Origin: Caldisericales bacterium
Lineage (GTDB): Bacteria; Caldisericota; Caldisericia; Caldisericales; Caldisericaceae
Length of the DNA: 19,758 nt
NCBI GenBank assembly: GCA_015485995.1
Contig: WFSP01000008.1
Coordinates: 1-19,758 of the forward strand
Direction of reading: 5' to 3'
Shown: positions 7,049 to 15,585 of the stretch, piece after piece
Layout: the number at the start of each line of letters is the position of its first letter
Position numbering within the stretch: position 1 is the first letter of the stretch
The notes under the pieces: model-generated
The model's database searches: none
What the model saw: only the letters and a program-made list of their open reading frames with translations
Told to the model about the DNA's origin: nothing
Made by a program: the position numbers and the translations under genes

Positions 7049-7438
7049 TTATACTCTTCTTAATTTTCTTGGCCTGCAGCCATTGTGCGGAATTGGAGTA
7101 ATATCTTTTATCTCTTCAATTTCTAACCCTGCCGACTGCAAAGCTCTAATAGCAACTTCTCTGCCTGAACCGCCGCCTTTTACAAGCACGGAAACTCTCT
7201 TAGCGCCCAAATTAAGTGCCTGTTCAGCCGCTTTCTGTGCGGTTAACTGCGCAGCAAAGGGAGTGCCTTTCTTTGAACCCTTAAAACCGGCTGCACCCGA
7301 AGAAGACCAAGTAGCAACATTTCCCTGCTCGTCTGTCACAGTTACGATCGTATTGTTAAAGGTAGAATGAATATAAATTTTTGCTTTACCTACTATTTTA
7401 TGCGCTCTTTTCTTAGAGCCTTTTCTTTTTTTAGCCAT
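7049..7438 (-). CDS. rpsK: 30S ribosomal protein S11
   Basis: S11 is a platform protein of the 30S subunit near the E site. The 129-residue product is canonical: [18 protein letters not shown] near residue 25, [18 protein letters not shown] near residue 48, [13 protein letters not shown] near residue 90, and the C-terminal [21 protein letters not shown] at 7436-7438 follows AAGGAGGAATA. Its TAA stop is followed at once by the AGGAGG of rpsD. Confidence 0.98.
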   Translation of the reverse strand: MAKKRKGSKKRAHKIVGKAKIYIHSTFNNTIVTVTDEQGNVATWSSSGAAGFKGSKKGTPFAAQLTAQKAAEQALNLGAKRVSVLVKGGGSGREVAIRALQSAGLEIEEIKDITPIPHNGCRPRKLRRV

Positions 7439-7452
7439 TATTCCTCCTTACC

Positions 7453-7824
7453 CTACAAAGCCTTTTTCTTAGAGCCAACAGTTTTCTTAGGTCCCTTACG
7501 GATTCTTGCGTTTGTCCTTGTACGCTGTCCTCTTACGGGAAGGCCTCTCTTATGCCTTATGCCTCTGTAACAATTGATCTCCATAAGCTTTTTAATATTC
7601 TGGGCAACTTGTTTCCTCAAATCACCTTCCACAATATAATCTTTTTTAATCACACCTTCAATTGCTTTAATTTCTTCTATAGTCAAATCTTTTACCTTTT
7701 TAAGAGGTATGTTTGCTTTAGTTACTACATCTTTCGAATTGTGCTTACCTATACCATATATATAAGTAAGTGCAATATCGATTCTTTTATCCTTCGGTAA
7801 ATCTATACCGCTAATTCTTGCCAC
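7453..7824 (-). CDS. rpsM: 30S ribosomal protein S13
   Basis: S13 sits in the 30S head, makes inter-subunit bridges with the 50S, and its C-terminal tail touches P-site tRNA. The 123-residue product shows ARISGIDLP at the N terminus, [14 protein letters not shown] near 20, and [20 protein letters not shown] near 86-105, followed by a Lys-rich tail. The start is GTG (7822-7824) with GGAGG seven bases upstream; the rpmJ TAG stop overlaps that site as TAGGAGG. Confidence 0.98.
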   Translation of the reverse strand: MARISGIDLPKDKRIDIALTYIYGIGKHNSKDVVTKANIPLKKVKDLTIEEIKAIEGVIKKDYIVEGDLRKQVAQNIKKLMEINCYRGIRHKRGLPVRGQRTRTNARIRKGPKKTVGSKKKAL

Positions 7825-7835
7825 TTTTCAACCTC

Positions 7836-7949
7836 CTACTTTTGTCTTTGCTTATGCTTCGGATTTTCGCAAATAACCATTAATTTTCCTCTTCTTCTTA
7901 CAATTTTACATTTTGGACACATCTTTTTAACCGATGATCTAACCTTCAT
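7836..7949 (-). CDS. rpmJ: 50S ribosomal protein L36, zinc form
   Basis: A 37-codon gene: the product begins [14 protein letters not shown] and ends NPKHKQRQK. Cys11, Cys14, Cys27 and His32 form the C-X2-C-X12-C-X4-H zinc ribbon of the C+ form of L36, which organises 23S rRNA near the peptidyl transferase arm. ATG is at 7947-7949 after AAGGAG, and the stop TAG at 7836-7838 is part of the rpsM ribosome-binding site. The position between infA and rpsM is the standard one. Confidence 0.96.
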   Translation of the reverse strand: MKVRSSVKKMCPKCKIVRRRGKLMVICENPKHKQRQK

Positions 7950-7969
7950 TTTTATACACTCCTTTCATT

Positions 7970-8185
7970 TTATAGTCTATAAACAATGCGTGCAGCAGAC
8001 AAATCATACGGGGTAAACTCAAGCCTTACTCTATCACCAGGAAGAATTCTTATAAAATGAAGCCTCATCTTCCCGCTAATGTGAGCAAGTACAATTTTGC
8101 CATTAGCAAGTTTTACCCGGAACATCGTACCCGGTAAAGTTTCCACTACAACGCCTTCAGTTTCAATCACTTGTTTTTTGCTCAT
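7970..8185 (-). CDS. infA: Translation initiation factor IF-1
   Basis: IF-1 is a single OB-fold protein that occupies the 30S A site during initiation. The 71-residue product is full length and canonical: [20 protein letters not shown] near residue 7, [18 protein letters not shown] near 36-53, and the [13 protein letters not shown] end. ATG at 8183-8185 is preceded by AAAGGGCG, a weaker ribosome-binding site than those of its neighbours. It lies 11 bases after map, the order seen in Bacillota and relatives. Confidence 0.98.
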   Translation of the reverse strand: MSKKQVIETEGVVVETLPGTMFRVKLANGKIVLAHISGKMRLHFIRILPGDRVRLEFTPYDLSAARIVYRL

Positions 8186-8196
8186 AATATCGCCCT

Positions 8197-8943
8197 TTAC
8201 CTTGTAAGGATGTTTGGCCCATTTTTTGTAATAGCAATTGTGTGTTCAAAATGAGCTGCGTTGGAATGGTCTACCGTTATGGCAGTCCACCCGTCCTTCG
8301 CCGTATATAACTTATATCCTCCTGCACAAACCATTGGTTCAATGGCAATACACATACCTTCTTTTAGTATAAGCCCTGCTCCACTTTTACCATAATTAGG
8401 CACCGCCGGCTCCTCGTGAAGATGCCTGCCAATACCGTGACCTGTATATTCCCTTACTACAGAAAAACCATTTTTTTCAATGTAGTTTTGTACAGCACTG
8501 GAAATATCTCCGACCCGGTTACCAACAACAGCTTGTTCAATGCCGGTGTAAAGTGCTTCTTTAGTAGCCTCAACAAGCTTCTCATCCTCAGCATTTCTGC
8601 TTTTACCTACAACTACGGTAATGGCAGAATCAGAATACCATCCGTCAAGTAACACACAGGAATCAAAAGAAACAACATCACCATCTTTCAGCTTCCTGTT
8701 GCCTGGTATTCCATGCACTACCTCATCATTTACAGAGATACACATAGTGCCCGGAAAACCTTCATACCCCTTACAGGCAGGAATTGCACCCTGTTTCCTT
8801 ATAAAATTTTCTGCTATTTCATCAAGCTTTTTTGTAGTAATACCCGGTTTTGCATTATCACGCATAAGTTCCAAAGCTTGACGTAAAATTCTACCAGATT
8901 TTTTCATTTTTTCAATCTCTTCAGGAGTTTTTATCTCAATCAT
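8197..8943 (-). CDS. map: Methionine aminopeptidase, type I
   Basis: This enzyme removes the initiator methionine from nascent proteins at the ribosome exit. The 248-residue product has the pita-bread fold ligands: Asp94, Asp105, His169, Glu202 and Glu233 for the metal pair, with His77 and His176 flanking the active site. Visible motifs are [24 protein letters not shown] and AIEPM. The lack of a zinc-finger or SH3-like N-terminal extension makes it type Ia. ATG at 8941-8943 overlaps the end of adk by eight bases, and the GGAGG lies inside adk. Confidence 0.97.
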   Translation of the reverse strand: MIEIKTPEEIEKMKKSGRILRQALELMRDNAKPGITTKKLDEIAENFIRKQGAIPACKGYEGFPGTMCISVNDEVVHGIPGNRKLKDGDVVSFDSCVLLDGWYSDSAITVVVGKSRNAEDEKLVEATKEALYTGIEQAVVGNRVGDISSAVQNYIEKNGFSVVREYTGHGIGRHLHEEPAVPNYGKSGAGLILKEGMCIAIEPMVCAGGYKLYTAKDGWTAITVDHSNAAHFEHTIAITKNGPNILTR

Positions 8944-9586
8944 TCAATGCCTCCTGAATCTTATTTTGAATGCCTTCCACGGAACCGACAGCATCAATTT
9001 TCTGTAAAAGCCCGTTTTCTTCAAAAAAACTTATCAGCGGATCAGTTTCATTCTCATAAACTTTAAACCTATTTTTGACAACTTTTTCTTTATCGTCATC
9101 TCTCTGTATAAGTTTCGTTCCGCATTTATCGCATTTCATATCATCTTGTGGCGGATTAAAATAAATATTATAAACCGCACCACATCTAGGGCATATCCTT
9201 CTCCCACTGATGCGTTTTACAGCTTCCTCGTCAGAAACAAATAAATAAATTGCGGTATCAAGCAAAATCCCTTTACTTTTCAAGTAACGCATAACAAAAT
9301 CCGCCTGATGAACAGTACGTGGAAAACCATCAAAAATAAAACCTTTTTCCAAATTATATTTGTTTAATAGTTTTTCAATGAATTCCTCCACAACGCCATC
9401 CGGCACAAGTAACCCAGCATTTATATATTTTTTGAACTTGCTGCCAACTTCAGTATTGCTGCTAAGTTCTTCCCTTAATGCATCTCCTGAGGAAATAAAA
9501 GGCACTTTCAGCATTTTACCAAGCATTTGTCCTTGCGTTCCCTTGCCTGCCCCCGGAGGGCCGAGAAGAATAATATGAGTTTTCAT
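8936..9586 (-). CDS. adk: Adenylate kinase with zinc-binding lid
   Basis: Adenylate kinase interconverts ATP, ADP and AMP. In 216 residues it shows the P-loop GPPGAGKGT (9-17), AMP-site SSGDALR (32-38), FDGFPRT (85-91), and a LID domain from about residue 127 with Cys132, Cys135, Cys152 and Cys155. That four-cysteine LID is the structural zinc site of Gram-positive and many thermophilic forms. SSGD in place of the common STGD is a mild change. ATG overlaps the secY stop (ATGA), and the gene lies between secY and map as in Bacillota. Confidence 0.97.
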   Translation of the reverse strand: MKTHIILLGPPGAGKGTQGQMLGKMLKVPFISSGDALREELSSNTEVGSKFKKYINAGLLVPDGVVEEFIEKLLNKYNLEKGFIFDGFPRTVHQADFVMRYLKSKGILLDTAIYLFVSDEEAVKRISGRRICPRCGAVYNIYFNPPQDDMKCDKCGTKLIQRDDDKEKVVKNRFKVYENETDPLISFFEENGLLQKIDAVGSVEGIQNKIQEALND

Positions 9587-10851
9587 TTCAAGAAGCCTTT
9601 ATAATGCCTCATAAGAAGGTATGCTTCTATCTCCTTCATCGTTTCAAGTGCTACACCAATAATAATAAGAATAGAAGTACCTCCGAAAACAAATGCAGTA
9701 ACGGCCATCTTTCTAAATATTAAATTCGGGAGAATCGCTACAAGGCCAAGAAATATAGATGTAGGAAGTACAATTTTATTCAATACGCCTGCAATATATT
9801 CAGCGGTAGGTTCACCCGGGCGTATACCTGGAATAAACCCTCCGTACTTTTTCAAATCATCGCTAAGCTGAATCGGATCATACGTAAGCTCTGTATAGAA
9901 ATACGTAAAGAACACGATAAGAGAGAAGTATATAACATTATACCATAGACCTGTGGGGCTCCCAAAATAAGGTTGTGCCAAATGCACATTAAACCATGAA
10001 TTCGGCCAAAATTGCCCTATCGTTACAGGGAACATCATCACTGATACGGCAAAGATGATCGGAAGAACTCCTGCCTGGACAAGCCTTAATGGAATATATG
10101 TAGATTGACCTCCGTATACTTTCCTTCCCACAATCCTCTTTGCATATTGCACTGGAATTCTCCTTTCAGCCTGGTATGCATATATTACACCTGCAATAAG
10201 CACAAGCATACCGAGCACCTCCCCGATAATCGAGGCAACACTTAAAGAATTAGCGCTGTAAAGTTGCCTTATCTCAACAAAACCAACAGGAATTCTACTG
10301 ACAATGCCAGCAAAAATGATAAGTGAAACACCGTTTCCTATTCCTTTATCCGTCATTATCTCGCCGAGCCACAAAACAATATAAGAGCCCGCAATCAGAC
10401 TCATTATAATAACAACTTTAAGCAAAATGCTGTTGCTTATAAGATAATTTTTAAACATTACAAGGACGGAAAACGCCTGGAGTGCAGCAAGAAAAATGGT
10501 AAGTTGCCTTGTATACTGGGCCATTTTTTTCTGCCCTTCCTCTCCGCCTTCTTTCGCAAGTTGTTCAAGCGACGGTATAACCGCCGTGAGAAGCTGCAAG
10601 ATAATTGATGCATTAATGTACGGAATAACGCTTAATGCAAAAATAGAGAAATTCCCGAAACCACCACCTGAGAAGAGGTCAAGCAATGCAAGAAATCCTC
10701 CCTTCTGAATAAGGCCTTGAATCGCTGTCCTATCAATCCCAGGAACAGGAATATACGTCCCTAGTCTGAATAGAATGAATAAAAACAGGGTAATCCACAT
10801 CCTTTTTCTTAGCTCTTTTAATTTAAACGCTCTTTTTAATGTTTCCCACAT
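9583..10851 (-). CDS. secY: Preprotein translocase subunit SecY
   Basis: SecY forms the protein-conducting channel of the inner membrane. The product has 422 residues and about ten hydrophobic segments. Family marks include FRLGTYIPVPGID near residue 30, the plug region DLFSGGGFGNFSIFALSVIPYINASI near 58-83, MTDKGIGNGVSLIIFAGI near 170, and PGIRPGEPTAEYI near 340. ATG lies one base after the rplO stop, with AGAGG nine bases upstream inside rplO. This coupling is the usual spc-operon order. Confidence 0.98.
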   Translation of the reverse strand: MWETLKRAFKLKELRKRMWITLFLFILFRLGTYIPVPGIDRTAIQGLIQKGGFLALLDLFSGGGFGNFSIFALSVIPYINASIILQLLTAVIPSLEQLAKEGGEEGQKKMAQYTRQLTIFLAALQAFSVLVMFKNYLISNSILLKVVIIMSLIAGSYIVLWLGEIMTDKGIGNGVSLIIFAGIVSRIPVGFVEIRQLYSANSLSVASIIGEVLGMLVLIAGVIYAYQAERRIPVQYAKRIVGRKVYGGQSTYIPLRLVQAGVLPIIFAVSVMMFPVTIGQFWPNSWFNVHLAQPYFGSPTGLWYNVIYFSLIVFFTYFYTELTYDPIQLSDDLKKYGGFIPGIRPGEPTAEYIAGVLNKIVLPTSIFLGLVAILPNLIFRKMAVTAFVFGGTSILIIIGVALETMKEIEAYLLMRHYKGFLK

Positions 10852-10852
10852 A

Positions 10853-11275
10853 TTAAATTACCTCTGCTTTTCCTTGAACCTTCTCAATTTTTTCTCTAGC
10901 ACTTGCGGAAAATTTAGAAGCTTTAACGGAAATAGGCTTTTTAATTTCTCCCCCGCCCAAAACTTTTACTTTTTCTCCAAAAAGCTCATTAAGGTTAATT
11001 TCTTCTTTTTCTCCTGCAAGCTTTTCTATAATATCAACATTTACTTCCGCAAATTCTTCCCTATTAAGTGACTTAAAACCTCTGAGTTTGGGTAGACGCC
11101 TATAAAGTGGTGTTTGCCCTCCTTCAAATCCTTTTTGCTTTGTTCCTCCTGAGCGAGCTTTTGCACCTTTACACCCATAAGTTGAATAGGTGCCATGCCC
11201 GGAGCCATTACCTCTTCCAACGATTCTTTTTCTCTTTTTAGAGTGTGCTTTTGGCTTAAGATCCTGAAGTCTCAT
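10853..11275 (-). CDS. rplO: 50S ribosomal protein L15
   Basis: L15 is a late-assembling 23S rRNA-binding protein. I place the start at ATG 11273-11275 (MRLQDLKPK) with GGAGG five or so bases upstream, giving 140 residues; a further in-frame ATG at 11327-11329 lies deep inside rpsE and is unlikely. The glycine-rich N-terminal motif reads GRGNGSGHGTYSTYGCKGAK, where many bacteria have GKTSGRGHKGQ. The first 20 bases overlap rpsE, and there is no rpmD between them. The C-terminal half keeps the L15 pattern of VKVLGGGEIKKPISVKASKFS. Confidence 0.96.
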   Translation of the reverse strand: MRLQDLKPKAHSKKRKRIVGRGNGSGHGTYSTYGCKGAKARSGGTKQKGFEGGQTPLYRRLPKLRGFKSLNREEFAEVNVDIIEKLAGEKEEINLNELFGEKVKVLGGGEIKKPISVKASKFSASAREKIEKVQGKAEVI

Positions 11276-11792
11276 TTCCACCTCCAACTGGTACTCTTTT
11301 TCTTGAAGAATTACGCTGGAGCACCACATCTATATCCTGAAATGCTTTCATAGTAGCACGTGCAATATTCAATGAGTTTGACGTCCCAAGCGATTTGGAA
11401 AGGAGATCTTGAATCCCTGCTTTATCAGCAATAGCCCTAATTACTCTACCTGCTACAATACCTGTTCCGGAAACTGCAGGAGCAAGAAACACATATGCTG
11501 CATCAAATTTTGTGGTAATTCGCGTGGGAATTGTATTATTTTTTAAAGGGACATGAATTATATTCCTTTTTGCATCGGCAATGCCCTTGGCAATTGCAGC
11601 TGGAATTTCCCTTGCTTTTCCAACACCAATACCTACTCGTCCTTTCTTATCTCCTATTACCATAACAACCCTGAATTTCAAAATTTTTCCGCCTTTGACT
11701 ACCTTGGTAACTCTATTGATCTGGAGAATTTCTTCCTCGAACTCCTTCTTTTCTACAGATCTACGTCTTCTTCTTGTGTTGTTATTGTTCAC
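11256..11792 (-). CDS. rpsE: 30S ribosomal protein S5
   Basis: S5 lies on the solvent side of the 30S and matters for decoding accuracy and mRNA unwinding. I choose GTG 11790-11792, giving 178 residues (MNNNNTRRRRR start), because GGAGG ends five bases before it; the in-frame GTG at 11796-11798 overlaps the ribosome-binding site. The double-stranded RNA-binding half (VTKVVKGGKILKFRVVMV, GDKKGRVGIGVGKA) and the second half (SGTGIVAG, SKSLGTSNSLNIARATM) are present. AGRVIRAI replaces the usual AGGAVRAV. The N-terminal run of Asn then Arg is low complexity. The rplR stop forms TAGGAGG. Confidence 0.95.
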   Translation of the reverse strand: MNNNNTRRRRRSVEKKEFEEEILQINRVTKVVKGGKILKFRVVMVIGDKKGRVGIGVGKAREIPAAIAKGIADAKRNIIHVPLKNNTIPTRITTKFDAAYVFLAPAVSGTGIVAGRVIRAIADKAGIQDLLSKSLGTSNSLNIARATMKAFQDIDVVLQRNSSRKRVPVGGGNETSGS

Positions 11793-11801
11793 ATTCACCT
11801 C

Positions 11802-12170
11802 CTAAAACTTGAGCCCTTTTTCTCTCGCAGCCTCAGCAAGAGTTTTAACTCTACCATGGTAAAGGAAACCGCTTCTATCAAAAGCTACTTCCTTGATGCC
11901 CTTTTCTAATAACCTCTCAGCAATAAGTGTTCCTATAAGCTTCGCAGCCTCTATATTTTTTTTACTGCTTAATTTATCCTTAAAATCTTTTTCCAGTGTA
12001 GAAGCTGATGCAAGAGTGATTCCTTTTGTATCATCAATTACCTGGACATAAATATTCTTAAGGCTAATAAAAACAGAGAGGCGCGGACGGTCTGAAGTAC
12101 CACTAAGGTGCTTTCTTATCCTAATATGCCTCATCCGCCTTGAATCTTTTCTATTTTTCTGTTTAATCAT
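11802..12170 (-). CDS. rplR: 50S ribosomal protein L18
   Basis: L18 binds 5S rRNA and helps attach it to the 50S central protuberance. The 122-residue product shows the basic N terminus, [18 protein letters not shown] near 17-34, and the C-terminal [25 protein letters not shown] at 12168-12170 follows TAAGGAGG, made from the rplF stop and the ribosome-binding site. Confidence 0.98.
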   Translation of the reverse strand: MIKQKNRKDSRRMRHIRIRKHLSGTSDRPRLSVFISLKNIYVQVIDDTKGITLASASTLEKDFKDKLSSKKNIEAAKLIGTLIAERLLEKGIKEVAFDRSGFLYHGRVKTLAEAAREKGLKF

Positions 12171-12181
12171 ACACAGCCTCC

Positions 12182-12730
12182 TTATTTAGCACCCGCTGCA
12201 ATGGTCTTTCCGGCTTTTCTTCTAATTTTCTCACCTTCATAGATAATACCCTTTGCTTTATACGGATCCACTTTTCTCAAATGCCTCAACTTCTGAGAGA
12301 ACTGCCCCACAAGCTCTTTGTTAATACCACTAACTGTTATGACTTGTTTTTCTATTGTTACTTCTATCCCTTCGGGTACTTTTAATATTACCGGATGACT
12401 GAAACCAAGTGAAAGTTGAACTTCTTTGCCTTTCAAGACACCTTTATATGTTTTTTCGTTTATTACAAGCTTCTTGGAAAAACCATTGGTAACACCCAAC
12501 ACCATATTATTAATTAAGGCCCTGGTGGTTCCATGTAAGGCTCTATAAAAAGGCTTGTCCGAGGGACGTTTTACGGTAATCACATTATCCTTCATTTCAA
12601 TAGCAATTTCCGGATGAAAAGTCCTTTTCAATTCACCCTTGGGACCTTTTATCGATACAGTATTTTCTTTATCTATTTTTACAGTTACTCCTGCCGGAAT
12701 TTGAACTGGCATTCTTCCTATCCTGGACAT
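12182..12730 (-). CDS. rplF: 50S ribosomal protein L6
   Basis: L6 sits at the base of the L7/L12 stalk near the sarcin-ricin loop. The start is placed at ATG 12728-12730 (MSRIGRMPV), seven bases after GGAGG, giving 182 residues; an in-frame ATG at 12746-12748 lies inside rpsH and upstream of that site. Two repeated domains are visible: [23 protein letters not shown] and [27 protein letters not shown]. The [20 protein letters not shown] end is canonical. Confidence 0.97.
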   Translation of the reverse strand: MSRIGRMPVQIPAGVTVKIDKENTVSIKGPKGELKRTFHPEIAIEMKDNVITVKRPSDKPFYRALHGTTRALINNMVLGVTNGFSKKLVINEKTYKGVLKGKEVQLSLGFSHPVILKVPEGIEVTIEKQVITVSGINKELVGQFSQKLRHLRKVDPYKAKGIIYEGEKIRRKAGKTIAAGAK

Positions 12731-12741
12731 ATCTGCACCTC

Positions 12742-13137
12742 CTACCAAATGAAGCAGATAACTTCTCCACCCTGGCCTGCTTTTCTTGCCCCTCTGTCAG
12801 TCATAAGACCTTTTGGTGTGGAAATTATTGCTGTTCCAAGTCCGTCAAGCACCCTGGGGAGTTTATCTTTTCCTACATATATCCGCCTCCCAGGCTTGCT
12901 GATTCTCTTAATTCCAAGGATATAACTTTCCATACTCGAGCCATACTTTAAATATACCCTGAGCATTTTCTTACCTTCGATTTCCTGCTCATCAAAATTT
13001 TCTATATATCCCTCATTCTTCATTATGCGAAGAATCTCTCTTCCGATATTACCGTAAGGAACGGTAAGAGATTTATGTTTCATATTGCTCGCATTTTTAA
13101 TTCTTACGAGTATATCAGAGATTGAATCATTAACCAT
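12742..13137 (-). CDS. rpsH: 30S ribosomal protein S8
   Basis: S8 binds helix 21 of 16S rRNA early in assembly and represses the spc operon in E. coli. The 131-residue product shows DSISDILVRIKNAS near the N terminus, ISKPGRRIYVGKDKLPRV near 80-97, and the ending GLMTDRGARKAGQGGEVICFIW shared by the family. ATG at 13135-13137 lies after GAGGAGG, which overlaps the rpsZ stop. The TAG stop starts the rplF TAGGAGG. I could not recognise an S8 repressor site by eye. Confidence 0.98.
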   Translation of the reverse strand: MVNDSISDILVRIKNASNMKHKSLTVPYGNIGREILRIMKNEGYIENFDEQEIEGKKMLRVYLKYGSSMESYILGIKRISKPGRRIYVGKDKLPRVLDGLGTAIISTPKGLMTDRGARKAGQGGEVICFIW

Positions 13138-13149
13138 ATATTTTCCTCC

Positions 13150-13335
13150 TCACCAGCTTGCTTTTTTAACGCCGGGCAATTTGCCTTCTAAGGCAAGTTT
13201 TCGCAAGCAGTGCCTGCAAAGACCAAATTTACTGTAAACTGCTCTTGGCCTGCCACATATTTTACATCTATTATGCTGTCTAACTTTAAACTTAGGCTCT
13301 TTTTTTGATTTTTCAATCATTGCTTTTCTTGCCAT
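13150..13335 (-). CDS. rpsZ: 30S ribosomal protein S14, zinc form (type Z)
   Basis: S14 is a small protein of the 30S head. At 61 residues this is the short type Z form, with Cys24, Cys27, Cys40 and Cys43 forming a zinc ribbon (C-X2-C-X12-C-X2-C) and the ending [13 protein letters not shown] at 13333-13335 follows TAGGTG, which includes the rplE stop. Location between rplE and rpsH is standard. Confidence 0.98.
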   Translation of the reverse strand: MARKAMIEKSKKEPKFKVRQHNRCKICGRPRAVYSKFGLCRHCLRKLALEGKLPGVKKASW

Positions 13336-13343
13336 ATACGCAC

Positions 13344-13967
13344 CTACCTTTCTCTAAATGGAAAACCTAAAAATTCTAACAAGGCTTTGGCTTCTTCATC
13401 AGTTTTGGCTGTGGTTGTAATTGTTACATTAAAACCGCGAACCTTATCAACCATATCGTAGTCAATTTCAGGGAATATAAGCTGCTCTTTAATGCCAAAC
13501 GTATAATTTCCCCTACCATCAAATGCATTAGGTGAAAGACCTTTAAAGTCTCTAATTCGGGGAAGCGCCGTGTCAATAAGTTTTTCCATAAATACATACA
13601 TATTATTGTTTCTCAGTGTTACCCTGCAACCAATAGCCATACCTTCTCTAATTTTAAAAGACGCTATGGATTTCTTTGCACGAGTAACAACAGGCCTCTG
13701 ATGAGTAATAAGCACAAACTCCTGGATTGTTTTTTCCATTGCTTTGGGGTCATCATGTGCATCACCAACGCCCCTGTTAATAGAAATTTTTACTACTTTT
13801 GGGACCTGCATTACATTTTCGTAGTGAAATTTATCCATCATACGCTTTTTTACTTCATTTTCGTATTTTATTTTTAAAGGAGATGATGGCAGTTTTTCCT
13901 TAAGGATGTTCTCCATCTTTTTGTCTAATTTAAAAATGCTTTTTTTGCTAACAACTGTTTTAGCCAT
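13344..13967 (-). CDS. rplE: 50S ribosomal protein L5 with N-terminal extension
   Basis: L5 binds 5S rRNA and touches the 30S head and P-site tRNA. I place the start at ATG 13965-13967 (MAKTVVSKK), with AGGTGAGGTG just upstream; an in-frame GTG at 13971-13973 overlaps that site. The protein is 207 residues, about 27 longer than the usual ~180. The extra part (residues 1-30) is Lys-rich and precedes the normal N terminus, which aligns at LKIKYENEV; no start codon with a good ribosome-binding site lies at that normal position. The rest is canonical: [58 protein letters not shown]. Confidence 0.96.
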   Translation of the reverse strand: MAKTVVSKKSIFKLDKKMENILKEKLPSSPLKIKYENEVKKRMMDKFHYENVMQVPKVVKISINRGVGDAHDDPKAMEKTIQEFVLITHQRPVVTRAKKSIASFKIREGMAIGCRVTLRNNNMYVFMEKLIDTALPRIRDFKGLSPNAFDGRGNYTFGIKEQLIFPEIDYDMVDKVRGFNVTITTTAKTDEEAKALLEFLGFPFRER

Positions 13968-13978
13968 ACGCACCTCAC

Positions 13979-14326
13979 CTAAATTTTATCAATTACTTCG
14001 TGGCAGTTCATGCACACACGAACGCTTTTTCCGTTTTCAAGAATCTTATGAGAAATTCTTGTTCTTTCGTGGCAATGAGGACAAATAAGCTGAACCTTAC
14101 TCGCATAAATTGGTCCTTCTCTTTTTGTTATTTTGCCCTGCGGCATATCCTGAGTAGGCCTTAAGAAATGAGTTTGCATATTTACACCCTCGACAACAAC
14201 CATTCCATCTTCAGGAATCGTCCTTGAAATTTTACCTTTAAGCCCTTTGTCTTTTCCAGAAATAACAATTACCAAATCGCCTTTTCTTAATTCAAGTGGT
14301 TTTGCCTTTATTTTTGATTTTCTCAT
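13979..14326 (-). CDS. rplX: 50S ribosomal protein L24 with C-terminal zinc ribbon
   Basis: L24 initiates 50S assembly and sits by the exit tunnel. ATG 14324-14326 is chosen, five bases after GGAGG, giving 115 residues; a GTG at 14330-14332 overlaps the ribosome-binding site. The KOW motif is seen at [21 protein letters not shown] (residues 13-33). The C-terminal part has Cys82, Cys85, Cys105 and Cys108 in two CxxC/CxxC pairs, a probable metal-binding ribbon found in many bacterial L24 proteins but not in E. coli. The rplN stop overlaps the site (TAGGAGG). Confidence 0.97.
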   Translation of the reverse strand: MRKSKIKAKPLELRKGDLVIVISGKDKGLKGKISRTIPEDGMVVVEGVNMQTHFLRPTQDMPQGKITKREGPIYASKVQLICPHCHERTRISHKILENGKSVRVCMNCHEVIDKI

Positions 14327-14335
14327 GGCCACCTC

Positions 14336-14704
14336 CTACAAAACTTCCGGGGCAAGAGAAACAATTTTGAGATAACCTTTCTTTCTCAATTCCCTTGACA
14401 CGGGGCCAAATACCCTTGTGCCCCTCGGATTGCCTTCATCATCAATAATCACAACGGCATTGTCGCTAAAACGGATTAAACTTCCATCATCACGTTTGAT
14501 TGGATATTTTGTCCTTACAACGATTGCTTTTACAACAGTCCCTTTAGGAATAGCGCTATTCGGAGCTGCTTTTTTAACCGTGGCAACTATTTTATCTCCA
14601 ACAGTTGCAGTACCACGTCTTCCAACTCTAAGAACTGTTATAATAGAAATTTCTTTTGCTCCGGTATTATCCGCAACCGTAAGTCTTGAGTACTGCCTAA
14701 TCAT
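14336..14704 (-). CDS. rplN: 50S ribosomal protein L14
   Basis: L14 lies at the subunit interface, contacts 16S rRNA and is the binding surface for the silencing factor RsfS. The 122-residue product is canonical: [15 protein letters not shown] near residue 5, [18 protein letters not shown] near 58-75, and the end [27 protein letters not shown] at 14702-14704 overlaps the rpsQ stop as ATGA. Confidence 0.98.
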   Translation of the reverse strand: MIRQYSRLTVADNTGAKEISIITVLRVGRRGTATVGDKIVATVKKAAPNSAIPKGTVVKAIVVRTKYPIKRDDGSLIRFSDNAVVIIDDEGNPRGTRVFGPVSRELRKKGYLKIVSLAPEVL

Positions 14705-14949
14705 TTTTGCTCACCTCCGCTCAACACTTCCGTTACAACCCAATTCTTAAGTTTGCTCAGGGGGCGAGTTTCTCTAATGCGGACTGTATCCCCAACTTTC
14801 GCTTTCATATCTTCATCGTGAGCGTAAAGCTTTGTACTTCTTTTTATTCTCTTTAGGTAAAGCGGGTGGGGAAGATTTCTATCCACTCGAACTACCACAG
14901 TTTTTTGATATGTACTTACAACTTTTCCAACGAGTTCTTTTTTTGCCAT
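14701..14949 (-). CDS. rpsQ: 30S ribosomal protein S17
   Basis: S17 is a primary 16S rRNA binder with an OB fold. The 82-residue product has [17 protein letters not shown] near residue 8, [19 protein letters not shown] near 27-45, and [19 protein letters not shown] near 52-70, matching the family signature. ATG at 14947-14949 follows GAGAGGTG inside the end of rpmC; its stop overlaps rplN by four bases. Confidence 0.98.
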   Translation of the reverse strand: MAKKELVGKVVSTYQKTVVVRVDRNLPHPLYLKRIKRSTKLYAHDEDMKAKVGDTVRIRETRPLSKLKNWVVTEVLSGGEQK

Positions 14950-14950
14950 T

Positions 14951-15151
14951 CTACACCTCTCTATTTAACTCTCTTTCTCTTTTAATTGTAAGGAGTCTTG
15001 CAATATCTTTTCTTACAAGTTTCATACGCGCAGCATTATTAAGTTGATGCGTTGCAAGCTGAAACCTTAAATTAAAAAGTTCTTTTCTCAAATTTTTAAG
15101 CTGTACCTCTATCTCTTTATCCGTTAAATCCCTAATTTTTTCAGCTTTCAT
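14951..15151 (-). CDS. rpmC: 50S ribosomal protein L29
   Basis: L29 is a small helical-hairpin protein beside L23 at the exit tunnel, where SRP and trigger factor dock. The 66-residue product shows [20 protein letters not shown] and [19 protein letters not shown], the classical pattern. ATG at 15149-15151 follows GAGGAGG within the end of rplP, two bases after its stop. Confidence 0.97.
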   Translation of the reverse strand: MKAEKIRDLTDKEIEVQLKNLRKELFNLRFQLATHQLNNAARMKLVRKDIARLLTIKRERELNREV

Positions 15152-15153
15152 TA

Positions 15154-15570
15154 TTATACAACCTCCTCACGCATGACAAGACGCACCTTAATAGGAAGCT
15201 TAAAACCCACCTGCTTTGCAAGGTGCTGGGCTAATTCCTTGGAAACACCGCTAATTTCAAAAATTACTTTCCCTGGCTTTACTACTGCAACCCAATGGTC
15301 AACATCACCCTTACCACTACCCATTCTCGTTTCTGCTGGCTTTTTAGTAACAGGCTTATCAGGAAAAACACGTATCCAAAGTTTTCCAGTTTTTCTCACC
15401 GACTGAATAAGTACAAGTCTCGAAGCCTCAATTTGACGTGCCGTAATCCAAGCCGGCTCAAGAACCTGTATCCCGTATTCTCCAAAAGCCACTGTTGTTC
15501 CACCTTTTGACCTTCCTCTCATTCTGCCTCTATGCTGCTTTCTATATTTAACCCTTTCTGGCATTAACAT
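15154..15570 (-). CDS. rplP: 50S ribosomal protein L16
   Basis: L16 contacts the A-site tRNA elbow and organises the peptidyl transferase region. The 138-residue product shows [17 protein letters not shown] at the start, [22 protein letters not shown] near 29-50, and the [19 protein letters not shown] loop, whose Arg is the residue hydroxylated in E. coli. The first of two close ATG codons (15568-15570) is nine bases after GGAGG and is preferred to the one at 15562-15564. Confidence 0.98.
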   Translation of the reverse strand: MLMPERVKYRKQHRGRMRGRSKGGTTVAFGEYGIQVLEPAWITARQIEASRLVLIQSVRKTGKLWIRVFPDKPVTKKPAETRMGSGKGDVDHWVAVVKPGKVIFEISGVSKELAQHLAKQVGFKLPIKVRLVMREEVV

Positions 15571-15585
15571 ATTTATTCACCTCCA

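Noticed and set aside
11276..11329. Longer L15 start at 11327-11329
   Set aside because: It would overlap rpsE by 74 bases and add 18 residues not found in L15; ATG 11273-11275 has a strong ribosome-binding site.
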